Source: Alphaproteobacteria bacterium (GTDB lineage: Bacteria > Pseudomonadota > Alphaproteobacteria > RF32 > CAG-239). From it: a DNA stretch of 34,709 nt. Below are positions 25,723 through 32,980 of this stretch, piece after piece (position 1 is the stretch's first letter; the number at the start of each line of letters is the position of its first letter). The notes below the pieces were generated by a model that did not search any database, was not told the origin of the DNA, and saw only the letters and a list, made by a program, of their open reading frames with translations. The position numbers were made by a program, and so were the translations under genes. The stretch is taken from positions 1-34,709 of the forward strand of contig JAFXPE010000008.1 in NCBI GenBank assembly GCA_017528205.1, written 5' to 3'.

Positions 25723-26683
25723 ATTAGTCAGTATTGTTATTTCCGCCTATAACGAAGAGAATAATGTGGCGGAGCTTCATAAGCAACTTAACGAAAATTT
25801 GAAAAAATGCAAAAATATCGATTTTGAATATATTTTTGTTGACGACGGCAGTAAAGATAAAACGTATGCCAATTGTTTGAAGTTGCAGAAAAAAGATAAG
25901 CGCGTGAAAATTGTGCAGTTAAAGCGCAACTTCGGGCACGAAATCGCCATGACCGCCGGTATGGATTATGCCAAAGGCGATGCGGTGGTGTTTATGGATG
26001 CCGATTTGCAACATCCGCCGGTTTATATTCCGCAAATGATTGAGTTGTGGCAAAATGGCAAGGAAATCGTGCTGACCAAACGGCTGGACAACGTGGCGAC
26101 TTCCAAGCTGTATAAACTCTGTGCCAAGTCGTTTTATTATGTATTGAATCTGGTGTCGGATATGCCGATTATGGAAAGCGCGCCGGATTTCAGATTGTTG
26201 GATAGAAAATATGTCAACTTTTTGAAGAGCTTTAATGAGCAAGATCGGCTGTTTCGCGGGCTTCTGAGTTGGATTATGCCGCAAGATAACGTGGAGATTA
26301 TCGGCTTTGTGGCGCCGGAGCGTTTCAGCGGCGAATCCAAATATAATTTTATTAAGTCGTTGCGCTTGGCAGTAAACAGTATTGTGCAGTTTTCGGTAAT
26401 GCCGCTCAGAATCGCTACCGGTTTGGGAATTGTGGCGGCGATTATGGCGCTGTTGATGGGGCTGTATGTGTTTGTTGAACACTTTTTCATGCACAATCCC
26501 ACCCCGGGATACGCCACCATTATGGTTACGGTGGTCTTTTTGGGAGCGGTGCAGTTGATTTGTTTGGGGATTATCGGCGAATATATCGGCAAAATCCATA
26601 TGGAAGTGAAAAAACGCCCGCTGTATGTGGCCGATTATGTGGAAAGTAAGGCTGAAAAAGATGGGGCTGAAAATAATATTTAA
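25712..26683 (+). CDS. DPM1/GtrB/ArnC-like undecaprenyl-phosphate glycosyltransferase
   Basis: A 323-aa GT2 enzyme that loads a sugar from a nucleotide sugar onto undecaprenyl phosphate at the cytosolic face. Motifs: VSIVISAYNEE (6-16), VDDGSKD (43-49), KRNFGHEIAMTAG (71-83) and the DADLQHPP metal site (96-103). Two C-terminal membrane helices (about 235-260 and 270-300; GLGIVAAIMALLMGLYVFV, then ATIMVTVVFLGAVQLICLGI) and the final IGEYIGKIHMEVKKRPLYV are typical of GtrB/ArnC. GGAGG sits 6-7 bases before the ATG at 25712 and within the upstream gene, so translation is coupled. Confidence 0.92.
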   Translation: MPNKLVSIVISAYNEENNVAELHKQLNENLKKCKNIDFEYIFVDDGSKDKTYANCLKLQKKDKRVKIVQLKRNFGHEIAMTAGMDYAKGDAVVFMDADLQHPPVYIPQMIELWQNGKEIVLTKRLDNVATSKLYKLCAKSFYYVLNLVSDMPIMESAPDFRLLDRKYVNFLKSFNEQDRLFRGLLSWIMPQDNVEIIGFVAPERFSGESKYNFIKSLRLAVNSIVQFSVMPLRIATGLGIVAAIMALLMGLYVFVEHFFMHNPTPGYATIMVTVVFLGAVQLICLGIIGEYIGKIHMEVKKRPLYVADYVESKAEKDGAENNI

Positions 26684-27497
26684 TGCCGATGATTTCGGCA
26701 TCAGCCGCGGTGTGAATGCGGCCATTTGCGAGGCGCATACCAAGGGTATTTTAAATAGCGCCAGTCTGATGGTCAACCAAGAATTTGCCGCCGAAGCGGT
26801 GGAAGCCGCTAAAAAAATGCCGAATTTGGAAATGGGTTTGCATCTTAATCTGACCAATGAAATACCGGCGGCAAGGCCGGAAGATATTCCGCTGTTGGTC
26901 GATGCCGACGGTAAACTCAAAAACGGTTTTGTTAAATTGTTGTTGTTGTCTATTTTCCGGCCGCGCAAGTTTGCAACTGAGGTTGAAACGGAAATCAGAG
27001 CCCAGGTACAAAAATACGTCGCAACCGGCTTGAAAATGGCGCATATCGACGGGCATCGTCATGTGCATTTAATTCCGGCGGTATTTAAAATTTTGCGCAA
27101 AATTCAGACCGAATATGCAGTGCCGCGGGTGAGGGTGATGAACGAAAATCTGTTTAATACTATACGACAAAATAAGTCTAAAAGTTGGTTGTTTGACGGC
27201 GGATTGATTAAATATTTTATTCTGCGCTTTTTGACTTGGTGGAACGGTTATAAGTCCGACGTGTATTTTTATACCATTTTGTTTACTTGCAAAATTTCGC
27301 GCGAGCAGTTTCAAAATATTAAAATTCCGCAAGGATATAAGGCAGTGGAGATTATGATTCATCCGGGATATCCGGAAATTGATGCTCAATATCCCGAAAG
27401 TGTGTGGGATGAAAATATTTTATCGGACTGGCGCGCGGTGGAACGGAGGACGCTGATGGATAGATCGGTTTTGGAAAATATCGGCGAAGAGGGGTAG
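26661..27497 (+). CDS. YdjC/ChbG/HpnK-family (NaxD-like) sugar deacetylase
   Basis: A 278-aa metal-dependent N-deacetylase of the YdjC family. Conserved sites: NADDFGIS (8-15, catalytic Asp and metal Asp), GLHLNLT (59-65), HIDGHRHVHL (128-137, metal and catalytic His) and MIHPGYPE (232-239). ATG at 26661 is chosen for position and family N-terminus. It overlaps the preceding gene by 23 bp. In Francisella, the YdjC-family NaxD deacetylates undecaprenyl-phosphate-GalNAc before its transfer to lipid A, and this gene's neighbours are the matching glycosyltransferases. Relatives act on chitooligosaccharides (ChbG) or hopanoid precursors (HpnK); context favours the lipid-linked sugar. Confidence 0.9.
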   Translation: MGLKIIFNADDFGISRGVNAAICEAHTKGILNSASLMVNQEFAAEAVEAAKKMPNLEMGLHLNLTNEIPAARPEDIPLLVDADGKLKNGFVKLLLLSIFRPRKFATEVETEIRAQVQKYVATGLKMAHIDGHRHVHLIPAVFKILRKIQTEYAVPRVRVMNENLFNTIRQNKSKSWLFDGGLIKYFILRFLTWWNGYKSDVYFYTILFTCKISREQFQNIKIPQGYKAVEIMIHPGYPEIDAQYPESVWDENILSDWRAVERRTLMDRSVLENIGEEG

Positions 27498-27500
27498 CTT

Positions 27501-27974
27501 ATGATCAAGACAATTATAAAAATGTATATGTGGGCGGAAAATTTGTGGTTCAAGTTTCCGGAAAAATTGCGCTTTTTGCTGGTCGGTGGTTTCAATACGG
27601 TGTTGGCGTGGTCTATTTTGAGCGCGTTGGATTGGCTGTTTGGTCGCGTTAATGAGACTTTGGAATGGAACTTTCCGAAAATATGGGTGGCTAATGCCGC
27701 TTTGATTGTGCAATATATCATTACTGTCAATGTGTCTTTTTTAACCATGCGCTATTATGTGTTTCGTAGCCACGGCAATTTTTGGCAAGAATGGGCAAAA
27801 GCGTGGTCGGTTTATATCTTTATATACTTTATCAATGCGCCGTCAATGAGCTTTTTGATGTGGGCGTTCGGGTTGGCCGCTTGGCAGGCGCAGGGAATCT
27901 ATTTGGTGATTTCCACAGTTTTAACATTTTTGTTGCATAAATATTATTCGTTTCGGCAAATTAAGGAGAATTAA
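27501..27974 (+). CDS. GtrA-family membrane protein (lipid-linked sugar flippase candidate)
   Basis: A 157-aa protein with four hydrophobic helices. The GtrA signature is clear: LRFLLVGGFNTVLAWSILSA in helix 1, VQYIITVNVSFLTMRYYVFR around helix 2, and the ending STVLTFLLHKYYSFRQ, in which the aromatic-basic KYYSF recurs. GtrA proteins are thought to flip undecaprenyl-phosphate-linked sugars to the periplasm. The gene begins 3 bp after the deacetylase stop with AGAGG upstream, completing the four-gene cassette. Confidence 0.9.
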   Translation: MIKTIIKMYMWAENLWFKFPEKLRFLLVGGFNTVLAWSILSALDWLFGRVNETLEWNFPKIWVANAALIVQYIITVNVSFLTMRYYVFRSHGNFWQEWAKAWSVYIFIYFINAPSMSFLMWAFGLAAWQAQGIYLVISTVLTFLLHKYYSFRQIKEN

Positions 27975-27976
27975 AA

Positions 27977-29365
27977 ATGACTGTATTAAACGCTGTGGCC
28001 GTACCGCATCCTCCGCTTATTTTTCCGGAAGTGGGCAAGGGGAAAGAACAAGAAATTCAACACACCATAGATGCTTACAGAAAAGCAATGCGCTTTTTGG
28101 CCGACGGCAAACCGGATACGATAGTTTTAATCAGTCCGCATATGCGTTGGTACAGCAATTATTTTCATGTGGAATCGGCACCGGTGATTAAAGATAAGTT
28201 TGTGCAATTCGGGGCGCCGCAAGTGGAAATGACCGCCACGGCCGATGCCGAGTTTGTCAACGCGTTGGATAAGTTGTGTCGGGCACATAATTTTCCGGCC
28301 GGAATCTTGGGCGAGCAAGAGCATAATATTGACCACGGCTCGTTTATTCCGATGCGGTTTTTAAGCGAGGTTATGGCCGATTGTAAGGTGGTGCGGATTG
28401 CCATTTCCGGCTTGTCGGTGTTGCATCACTATTTGCTGGGGCACATAATCAATGAGGTTTCGGCAAAATTGGGGCGCAAAACGGCGATTATTGCCAGCGG
28501 CGATTTGTCGCACCGTTTGTTGGCCGAGGGACCGTACGGATTTACCAAAGAGGGGCCGGAGTTTGATAAAAAAATTACCGAGGTTTTGGATAAGGCGGAC
28601 TTTTTGCAGATGATGCAAATGGAGCCGGAATTGTGTGAGGCGGCCGGAGAATGCGGATATCGTCCGTTTGTGATTATGGGCGGGGCGTTTGATGCGCGTG
28701 ATGTCAAAAGCGAGTTGCTTTCTTATGAAGGACCTTTCGGAGTTGGCTACGGAGTGGCAACTTTTGCCGCCGCCGGTGAGAATAAGGAGCGTAACTTTAA
28801 GGAACAATACGTTTCGTGGCATCAGCAAAAACTGGCCGAGCAAAGAGCGGCGGAAGATGAGTATGTGCGGTTGGCACGCAAATGCGTGGAGACCTATGTT
28901 TTGAGCGGAAGACCGGCAATTTTACCGGCGGATTTGCCGGCGGAAATGTTGCAGAATCGCGCCGGTGCGTTTGTTTCGATGAAGATACACAAACAACTGC
29001 GCGGATGTATCGGAACAATTGCTCCGGTGTATGAAAATATTGCCGAGGAAATTGCCCATAACGCCATATCAGCCTGCTCGCGAGATCCGCGGTTTGTGCC
29101 GGTGCGTCCGGAGGAGTTGGAGGATATTACATACAGCGTGGATATCTTAAATCCGGCGGAACCGATTGCCTCTGAGGAGGAGTTGGATGTGAAAAAATAC
29201 GGCGTAATTGTGGAATGTGCTGATGGCAGACGCGGGTTGTTGTTGCCGGATATCGAGGGCGTGGATACGGTGGAGCAACAGGTAGCTATTGCGCGGCAAA
29301 AAGGCAACATCGCGCCGCACGAAAAAGTGCAACTGTATCGCTTTGAAGTAGTGCGGCACTATTAA
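27977..29365 (+). CDS. LigB/MEMO1-like + AMMECR1 fusion protein
   Basis: A 462-aa fusion. Residues 1-270 belong to the class III extradiol dioxygenase/MEMO superfamily (VAVPHPPLIFPEVGKGKE, LISPHMRWY, ASGDLSHRL, GYRPFVIMGGAFD). Residues 290-460 are an AMMECR1 domain (VRLARKCVETYVLSG, GAFVSMKIHKQLRGCIGTI, AISACSRDPRF, the usual GLLLPDIEGVDTVEQQ). In many bacteria these two occur with a radical-SAM protein in the AmmeMemoRadiSam system; none is encoded here. The gene starts 2 bp after gtrA with AAGGAGAA upstream, so it is cotranscribed with the cassette although no functional tie is known. Biochemical role unproven. Confidence 0.88.
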   Translation: MTVLNAVAVPHPPLIFPEVGKGKEQEIQHTIDAYRKAMRFLADGKPDTIVLISPHMRWYSNYFHVESAPVIKDKFVQFGAPQVEMTATADAEFVNALDKLCRAHNFPAGILGEQEHNIDHGSFIPMRFLSEVMADCKVVRIAISGLSVLHHYLLGHIINEVSAKLGRKTAIIASGDLSHRLLAEGPYGFTKEGPEFDKKITEVLDKADFLQMMQMEPELCEAAGECGYRPFVIMGGAFDARDVKSELLSYEGPFGVGYGVATFAAAGENKERNFKEQYVSWHQQKLAEQRAAEDEYVRLARKCVETYVLSGRPAILPADLPAEMLQNRAGAFVSMKIHKQLRGCIGTIAPVYENIAEEIAHNAISACSRDPRFVPVRPEELEDITYSVDILNPAEPIASEEELDVKKYGVIVECADGRRGLLLPDIEGVDTVEQQVAIARQKGNIAPHEKVQLYRFEVVRHY

Positions 29366-29510
29366 AGCTTTGTCAGTAGAAGAATTTATTCCTTGTTTGA
29401 AAATTTTTTTCGCGCATAAATTGCAATATTTGATTTTTTATCTTGACATAATCAAGCTTTGGACTAGAAAATTAAATGGGGAAATTCTTATATCAAGAGG
29501 GTTCTGTCGT

Positions 29511-30338
29511 ATGAAATATTTTGCTCTGACTTTAGGGGTGTTGTTGAGCCTGGCTCAAGAAGTGCTTGCTCAAACCACGATAGAAGATATAGATTTTAGC
29601 TTGAATCCGGATAAAACCGTGACAGATGCAATGATTGAAGTTTATCGTAACCATCCTGAAATTCTCCCTGAAATTGAAGAAAAATGTAAAGATTTGGAAA
29701 AATGGGCAAAAGGTGCGTTTGATGAAATGCCTTCATATTCTTTTGTATTAACCGAGTGTATAACGTGGGAAATCAATAAAAAATTAAATGAAGAGCAAAT
29801 TGAATTGTTGGCTAAATTGGATAAAGTATGGAGTGATATTATCATCGACCAAACAATGACTGATGGTATTTTAAGTTCGTTTAATACGACATTTGATTAC
29901 TCTAATGAATATTCATTGCAATTGGCAGTCCGTATTTATAACCTTGTTATGAAAGAAAAATGGCCGGAATGTCTTTTTGAAACAGATGAAAAAAATAGGG
30001 ATACAGCTTTATTTACAGAACCTTGCAACCAACAATCGAAAGTGTTTAAACTGTGTGAAAAGGTCCAAAATTCTCAAAAATGCATGCAAGAAGAAATATT
30101 AAAAAGGGTATCAAAATTCATAATTATTACATCTCCTCAGCTAACCAAAGAACAGATTAAAACCAAACGAATCGCTGACATTAAATCGCTGATGAAATTA
30201 ACCGAGGATATTATTTTACAACTTGTTGAAGGTGAGCAAGAACAAAATAAAGAAATTGTGCGATTATACAATTTTTATTGGTTGTCCATATTAAGAAGCC
30301 ATAAAAGTGCATTGAACTATATAAAATCCAACAGCTGA
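29511..30338 (+). CDS. Secreted protein of unknown function
   Basis: A 275-aa exported protein with signal peptide MKYFALTLGVLLSLAQEVLA, probably cleaved before QTT. The mature part is helical and acidic, with six Cys (e.g. EEKCKDLEKW, VLTECITWE, EPCNQQ, KLCEKVQNSQKCMQ) that could form disulfides in the periplasm. No family was recognised. The frame extends upstream to 29370 but AGGG lies 9 bases before the ATG at 29511 and the signal peptide begins there. A TTGACA occurs at 29454-29459, without a convincing -10. Confidence 0.7.
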   Translation: MKYFALTLGVLLSLAQEVLAQTTIEDIDFSLNPDKTVTDAMIEVYRNHPEILPEIEEKCKDLEKWAKGAFDEMPSYSFVLTECITWEINKKLNEEQIELLAKLDKVWSDIIIDQTMTDGILSSFNTTFDYSNEYSLQLAVRIYNLVMKEKWPECLFETDEKNRDTALFTEPCNQQSKVFKLCEKVQNSQKCMQEEILKRVSKFIIITSPQLTKEQIKTKRIADIKSLMKLTEDIILQLVEGEQEQNKEIVRLYNFYWLSILRSHKSALNYIKSNS

Positions 30339-30365
30339 TAAAAGGAGGAAAATTCCTCCTTTTAT
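30339..30365. terminator. Terminator of the 29511 gene (possibly bidirectional)
   Basis: AAAAGGAGGAA immediately follows the stop codon and pairs with TTCCTCCTTTT to make a near-perfect 10-bp stem with tight loop, followed by ATTATAT. The stop of the minus-strand gene on the right lies within 40-100 bp. Confidence 0.8.
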
Positions 30366-30436
30366 TATATAGGGTTTAGCGTCTAAACAACTCAGCTCGC
30401 GGATACCAACCACGATATTTATTTTTCTTACGTAAT

Positions 30437-30679
30437 TTATAATAATCCTTTGGATTTTTTCTCGATATTCTCTTTTGTTATGGGAACGCAGCCGACTTCT
30501 TTGTTCCAAGTCAAACAGTCATCTCGGCATATTTTATGTATAGGATCGTAAACTTTGCCTGTATCTAGGCAGTTCATATCATTATCGGACAATAGAAAAA
30601 ATATTATGCCGATAACAGCTCCTCCCATAACAATTCCTAGAAACAAAAGAGATTTAAAAAATAGTTTAATATTTTTCAT
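30437..30679 (-). CDS. Small single-TM, Cys-containing protein, apparently frameshifted
   Basis: An 80-aa open frame: basic start, one helix (LLFLGIVMGGAVIGIIFFLL) and an outside part with four Cys, DMNCLDTGKVYDPIHKICRD...CLTW..EVGCVPITKEN. It overlaps the end of the preceding gene by 14 bp and is probably cotranscribed. The stop at 30437 is doubtful: shifting frame in the A6 tract at 30455-30460 yields EKNPKDYYKLRKKNKYRG and then WYPRAELFRR, ending with a stop at 30376-30378, a natural basic C-terminus. The intact protein would be about 100 aa. Function not known. Confidence 0.65.
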   Translation of the reverse strand: MKNIKLFFKSLLFLGIVMGGAVIGIIFFLLSDNDMNCLDTGKVYDPIHKICRDDCLTWNKEVGCVPITKENIEKKSKGLL

Positions 30680-31151
30680 TTATTCCATCCACTCGAAAAG
30701 AATTACACGCCTCTCTGGAATTAGAATATAAACCTGATTGTGCGCGTTGTCTACCGATATTATTCACTTTTCTGTCGTGAATTCTATCTATTGAAGCATC
30801 CATAGGAGAAAGACCTTTGCATTGATTTTTGTAATAATCAAAATCTTCCTTCTTATTTCCCAGCCATTCCGCAGTTGTACGCCCTAAATTTCCTCTATCC
30901 GCGGCTTCATAACTTGCTTTGCAATGAAAATAATCGTCATTACCCACGGTATTATCTCGTCTCATGTCAAAATAATTCCGTGTCATGTCAGATACAGCCC
31001 CGATGACTTGTTTTACAGGATTCTGCTGTTTTGGCATAGGTTGATTTGCTCTCATGTAATTGTACTCTAATTCATCTCGTAATGAAAAATTAGAATGATC
31101 GATTCCGAACTCATCAATATGAGTCTTTTCATCAATATCGTATAAAGACAT
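30666..31151 (-). CDS. Small hypothetical protein (YFHCKA/REACNSFR type)
   Basis: A 161-aa soluble, charged protein not assigned to a family. ATG at 31151 is preferred to an upstream in-frame ATG at 31199 because AGGA lies 8 bases before it and the earlier codons lie inside a terminator-like hairpin. The N-terminal 50 residues are acidic and probably disordered; the C-terminal 110 have a patterned region: DDYFHCKASYEAADRGNLGR, LGNKKEDFDYYKNQCKGLS, RIHDRKVNNIGRQRAQSGLY, SREACNSFR. The Cys/Tyr/Arg spacing looks conserved rather than random. The TM protein gene begins 14 bp before its stop, so the two form a cassette. Confidence 0.7.
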   Translation of the reverse strand: MSLYDIDEKTHIDEFGIDHSNFSLRDELEYNYMRANQPMPKQQNPVKQVIGAVSDMTRNYFDMRRDNTVGNDDYFHCKASYEAADRGNLGRTTAEWLGNKKEDFDYYKNQCKGLSPMDASIDRIHDRKVNNIGRQRAQSGLYSNSREACNSFRVDGINEKY

Positions 31152-31169
31152 TTCTTTATTCCTTTTAAA

Positions 31170-31206
31170 AATGCGAAAACCGCACGCTGAAAAACGCACG
31201 GTTTTC
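31170..31206 (-). promoter_or_regulatory. Terminator-like hairpin in the leader of the 31151 gene
   Basis: On the minus strand GAAAACCGTGCG (31206-31195) pairs with CGTGCGGTTTTC (31186-31175), 12 pairs including two G-U, followed by GCATTTTTAAAAGG. The stem pairs less well as plus-strand RNA (two mismatches), so it evolved for minus-strand RNA. It sits 24 bases before the ATG, where an attenuator or upstream-transcript terminator would lie. Confidence 0.5.
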
Positions 31207-31257
31207 TACGGTTAATATAAAAATGCTTAATTAAACAATATTGTTGATTTTTGTTTT

Positions 31258-31370
31258 GGCGTCATTCTGAGCGCCAGCGAAGAATCCATTCGTTCCGGCG
31301 GAACGAACAATACCACAGGTGTTGCTGGATCCTTCACAACGGCACTAAAGCGCCTGTTCAGGATGACATT
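31258..31370. repeat. Interspersed GTCATTCTGAGC-type repeat
   Basis: Begins GTCATTCTGAGCGC and ends CAGGATGACATT, with an inner perfect hairpin TTCGTTCC-GGC-GGAACGAA. It shares the GTCATTCTGAG core with the 65-bp tandem repeat at 176-400. No gene is visible in the remaining 31371-31560; a weak hairpin AGAACG...CGTTCT occurs near 31417-31445. Confidence 0.65.
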
Positions 31371-31560
31371 CAATCCTGTTTATCAACAAATTGATTAAAT
31401 AAAGCGTATAAAAAAAGAACGTCGGTCGTTATAAACCGCGTTCTGCTATAAAAAGTAAATCTGTTCCCACGAATCCACTCTGATATTTTTTGTAACACAT
31501 CGGGTACCAAATATCAATAATTTTCTTATTGCATATAATAATTTTATTATAATATGATGA

Positions 31561-31596
31561 AAAAAAGAAACCGCTGCTGGTCAACGGTTTCTTTTG
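31561..31596 (-). terminator. Terminator of the 31618-32298 gene
   Basis: AAAAGAAACCG (31563-31573) pairs with CGGTTTCTTTT (31585-31595) with an 11-base loop. On the minus strand the stem is followed by a T-run. Confidence 0.82.
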
Positions 31597-31617
31597 GTGT
31601 CGCGAAAATGTTAATCT

Positions 31618-32298
31618 TTAATCATTAACCTTGTCTTTGTTAATGTGTATATTGGCGGTTTTTTGCATATTTTGTTGTTTTGCCAATTGCTTTTGATGAG
31701 CCTCAACCTTTTGCATATCTTCCTTGGCGGTAATCTTCATCAAACGCTGTGCCAAAGGTGTTAGGGCAATGGCCGCAACAACGCCGGCGGCAATAACTTT
31801 CGCGCCTTTTACAATGTCTTTAATTGCGGAAGATGTGGTATTCAGCTCGGCTTCTTTTTGCTTTTGTGCATCGACAAATCGGCGCATCGGGCTGTTGATT
31901 GTGGCAGAATTTTCAAGCAACAGAGCCAATTTTTCTAATTCTTTTTTGCCTTCTACCTTTAATTCTCCGTTTTCAAAGCCTTCCTGTGCATGCGCGGCCT
32001 GTCCGTAAACTCCGTAAAAACCGTTAACCAACGCACCTTTTTGCGGATAATCTTTTTTGACGAATTGAATAAAGTCTTCAACTTGCTCCGGTTCAATGCC
32101 GTTTTTGCGATATAAGCCGGCCATAATCGGTTGACGATAATACTTTTCCAACATATCGCCGCATTGATCTTCGGTTTTTCTTCTGAAGGCCAAGTCATCG
32201 AAAACTTTCTTTACTTCAGCAAAGTTCACGGTTTGCTCTGCCGGCAAAACGGCGCGATATTCCCCGAGATTAATCTGATTGTCTGTAACAGTAGGCAT
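31618..32298 (-). CDS. Acidic helical protein with central hydrophobic segment, unknown
   Basis: A 226-aa protein with no signal peptide. Residues 1-135 are soluble, mostly helical (VNFAEVKKVFDDLAFRRKTE, VEDFIQFVKKDY, GFYGVYGQAAHAQEGFENGE); 166-184 is one membrane-type segment (AKVIAAGVVAAIALTPLAQR); the end (190-226) is a Lys/Gln-rich coiled coil. Its layout (soluble helical region, Ala-rich hydrophobic stretch, charged tail) recalls the 1209-aa protein, and both genes use a GGAGAAAAA leader, though no sequence homology is claimed. It has its own promoter and terminator. Confidence 0.75.
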   Translation of the reverse strand: MPTVTDNQINLGEYRAVLPAEQTVNFAEVKKVFDDLAFRRKTEDQCGDMLEKYYRQPIMAGLYRKNGIEPEQVEDFIQFVKKDYPQKGALVNGFYGVYGQAAHAQEGFENGELKVEGKKELEKLALLLENSATINSPMRRFVDAQKQKEAELNTTSSAIKDIVKGAKVIAAGVVAAIALTPLAQRLMKITAKEDMQKVEAHQKQLAKQQNMQKTANIHINKDKVND

Positions 32299-32340
32299 TT
32301 TTTTTCTCCAAAAAGGTGTATAAATTTCATTGTTGATTTC

Positions 32341-32369
32341 ATTATAAACATAATTTTGTCTAAAATCAA
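32341..32369 (-). promoter_or_regulatory. Promoter of the 32298 gene
   Basis: On the minus strand TTGATT (32369-32364), 17-bp spacer, then a perfect TATAAT (32346-32341), about 35-45 bases before the ATG. Confidence 0.7.
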
Positions 32370-32407
32370 GCGAAAAATTAAAATTTAGCAGAAAATTTAG
32401 AAAATGC

Positions 32408-32437
32408 TTGCGTTTTCAAATTTATATGATATATAAA
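32408..32437 (+). promoter_or_regulatory. Promoter of rplK-rplA
   Basis: TTGCGT (32408-32413) with TATATA (32430-32435, spacer 16) or TATAAA (32432-32437, spacer 18). Transcription would start near 32443, giving a ~95-base structured leader. Confidence 0.65.
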
Positions 32438-32442
32438 ACAGG

Positions 32443-32472
32443 CATCTTGAGGGCGAATCGCCTTTGAAGATG
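32443..32472 (+). promoter_or_regulatory. Hairpin at the start of the rplK leader
   Basis: CATCTT (32443-32448) pairs with AAGATG (32467-32472) around an inner GGGCG-AAT-CGCC stem. It begins at about the transcription start and could protect the 5' end or regulate the operon. It is a true stem but no family match is claimed. Confidence 0.5.
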
Positions 32473-32487
32473 TTTTGTGTTAATAAT

Positions 32488-32521
32488 TTTGTGGGGGACA
32501 AGCCATTGTCTTTACCACAAA
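32488..32521 (+). promoter_or_regulatory. Probable L1-binding (23S mimic) element in the rplK leader
   Basis: TTTGTGG pairs with CCACAAA (32515-32521) and GACA with TGTC, separated by an asymmetric internal loop with TTTA before CCAC. The combination GUGGG...UUUACCAC resembles the L1-binding region of 23S rRNA (GGUGGG...AUACCACC). Free L1 would bind here and repress rplK-rplA translation, the established feedback in bacteria. Assignment is by visual resemblance. Confidence 0.5.
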
Positions 32522-32538
32522 CCTAAGAGAGGTATAAA

Positions 32539-32976
32539 ATGGCTAAATCTAAAAAGAAAATTTTAGGTCTTATCAAGCTGCAAATACCTGCGGGAAAAGC
32601 TAACCCTTCTCCTCCGGTAGGTCCGGCATTGGGCCAAAAAGGCTTGAATATTATGGAATTTTGCAAGGCGTTTAACGCTCAAACTCAAAAAATCGAACCG
32701 GGTGTTCCGGTACCGGTAATCATTACCGCTTACGATGATAAGAGTTTTACGTTCATCACCAAGTTGCCGCCGGTTTCTTATTTAATTAAGAAAGCCGCCG
32801 GTGTTCAATCTGCATCTAAAGAACCGGGCAAAAAGACTGCCGGCAAAATCTCTTTGGCGCAAGTTAAAGAAATTGCCGAAACCAAAATGCCGGATTTGAA
32901 CTGCTCAACAGTTGAATCTGCTATGAATATGGTTAAAGGTCAGGCCGTTTCTATGGGTATTGAAGTAACGGAGTAA
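32539..32976 (+). CDS. rplK: Ribosomal protein L11
   Basis: A 145-aa large-subunit protein of the GTPase-associated center. It contains the N-terminal proline-rich switch ([32 protein letters not shown]) and the C-terminal rRNA-binding domain ([20 protein letters not shown], the hallmark [20 protein letters not shown]). AGAGAGG is 7 bases before the ATG. First gene of rplKA; secE-nusG, its usual upstream neighbours, are not present here. Confidence 0.98.
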   Translation: MAKSKKKILGLIKLQIPAGKANPSPPVGPALGQKGLNIMEFCKAFNAQTQKIEPGVPVPVIITAYDDKSFTFITKLPPVSYLIKKAAGVQSASKEPGKKTAGKISLAQVKEIAETKMPDLNCSTVESAMNMVKGQAVSMGIEVTE

Positions 32977-32980
32977 GTCG

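Noticed and set aside
25919..26968. 349-codon minus-strand frame opposite the GT2 and deacetylase genes
   Set aside because: The plus-strand frames have full catalytic motifs; the antisense product is low complexity and His-rich.
31430..31520. Prophage or integrative-element attachment site near the 31258 repeat
   Set aside because: No direct repeat, tRNA 3' end or integrase could be found to support it.
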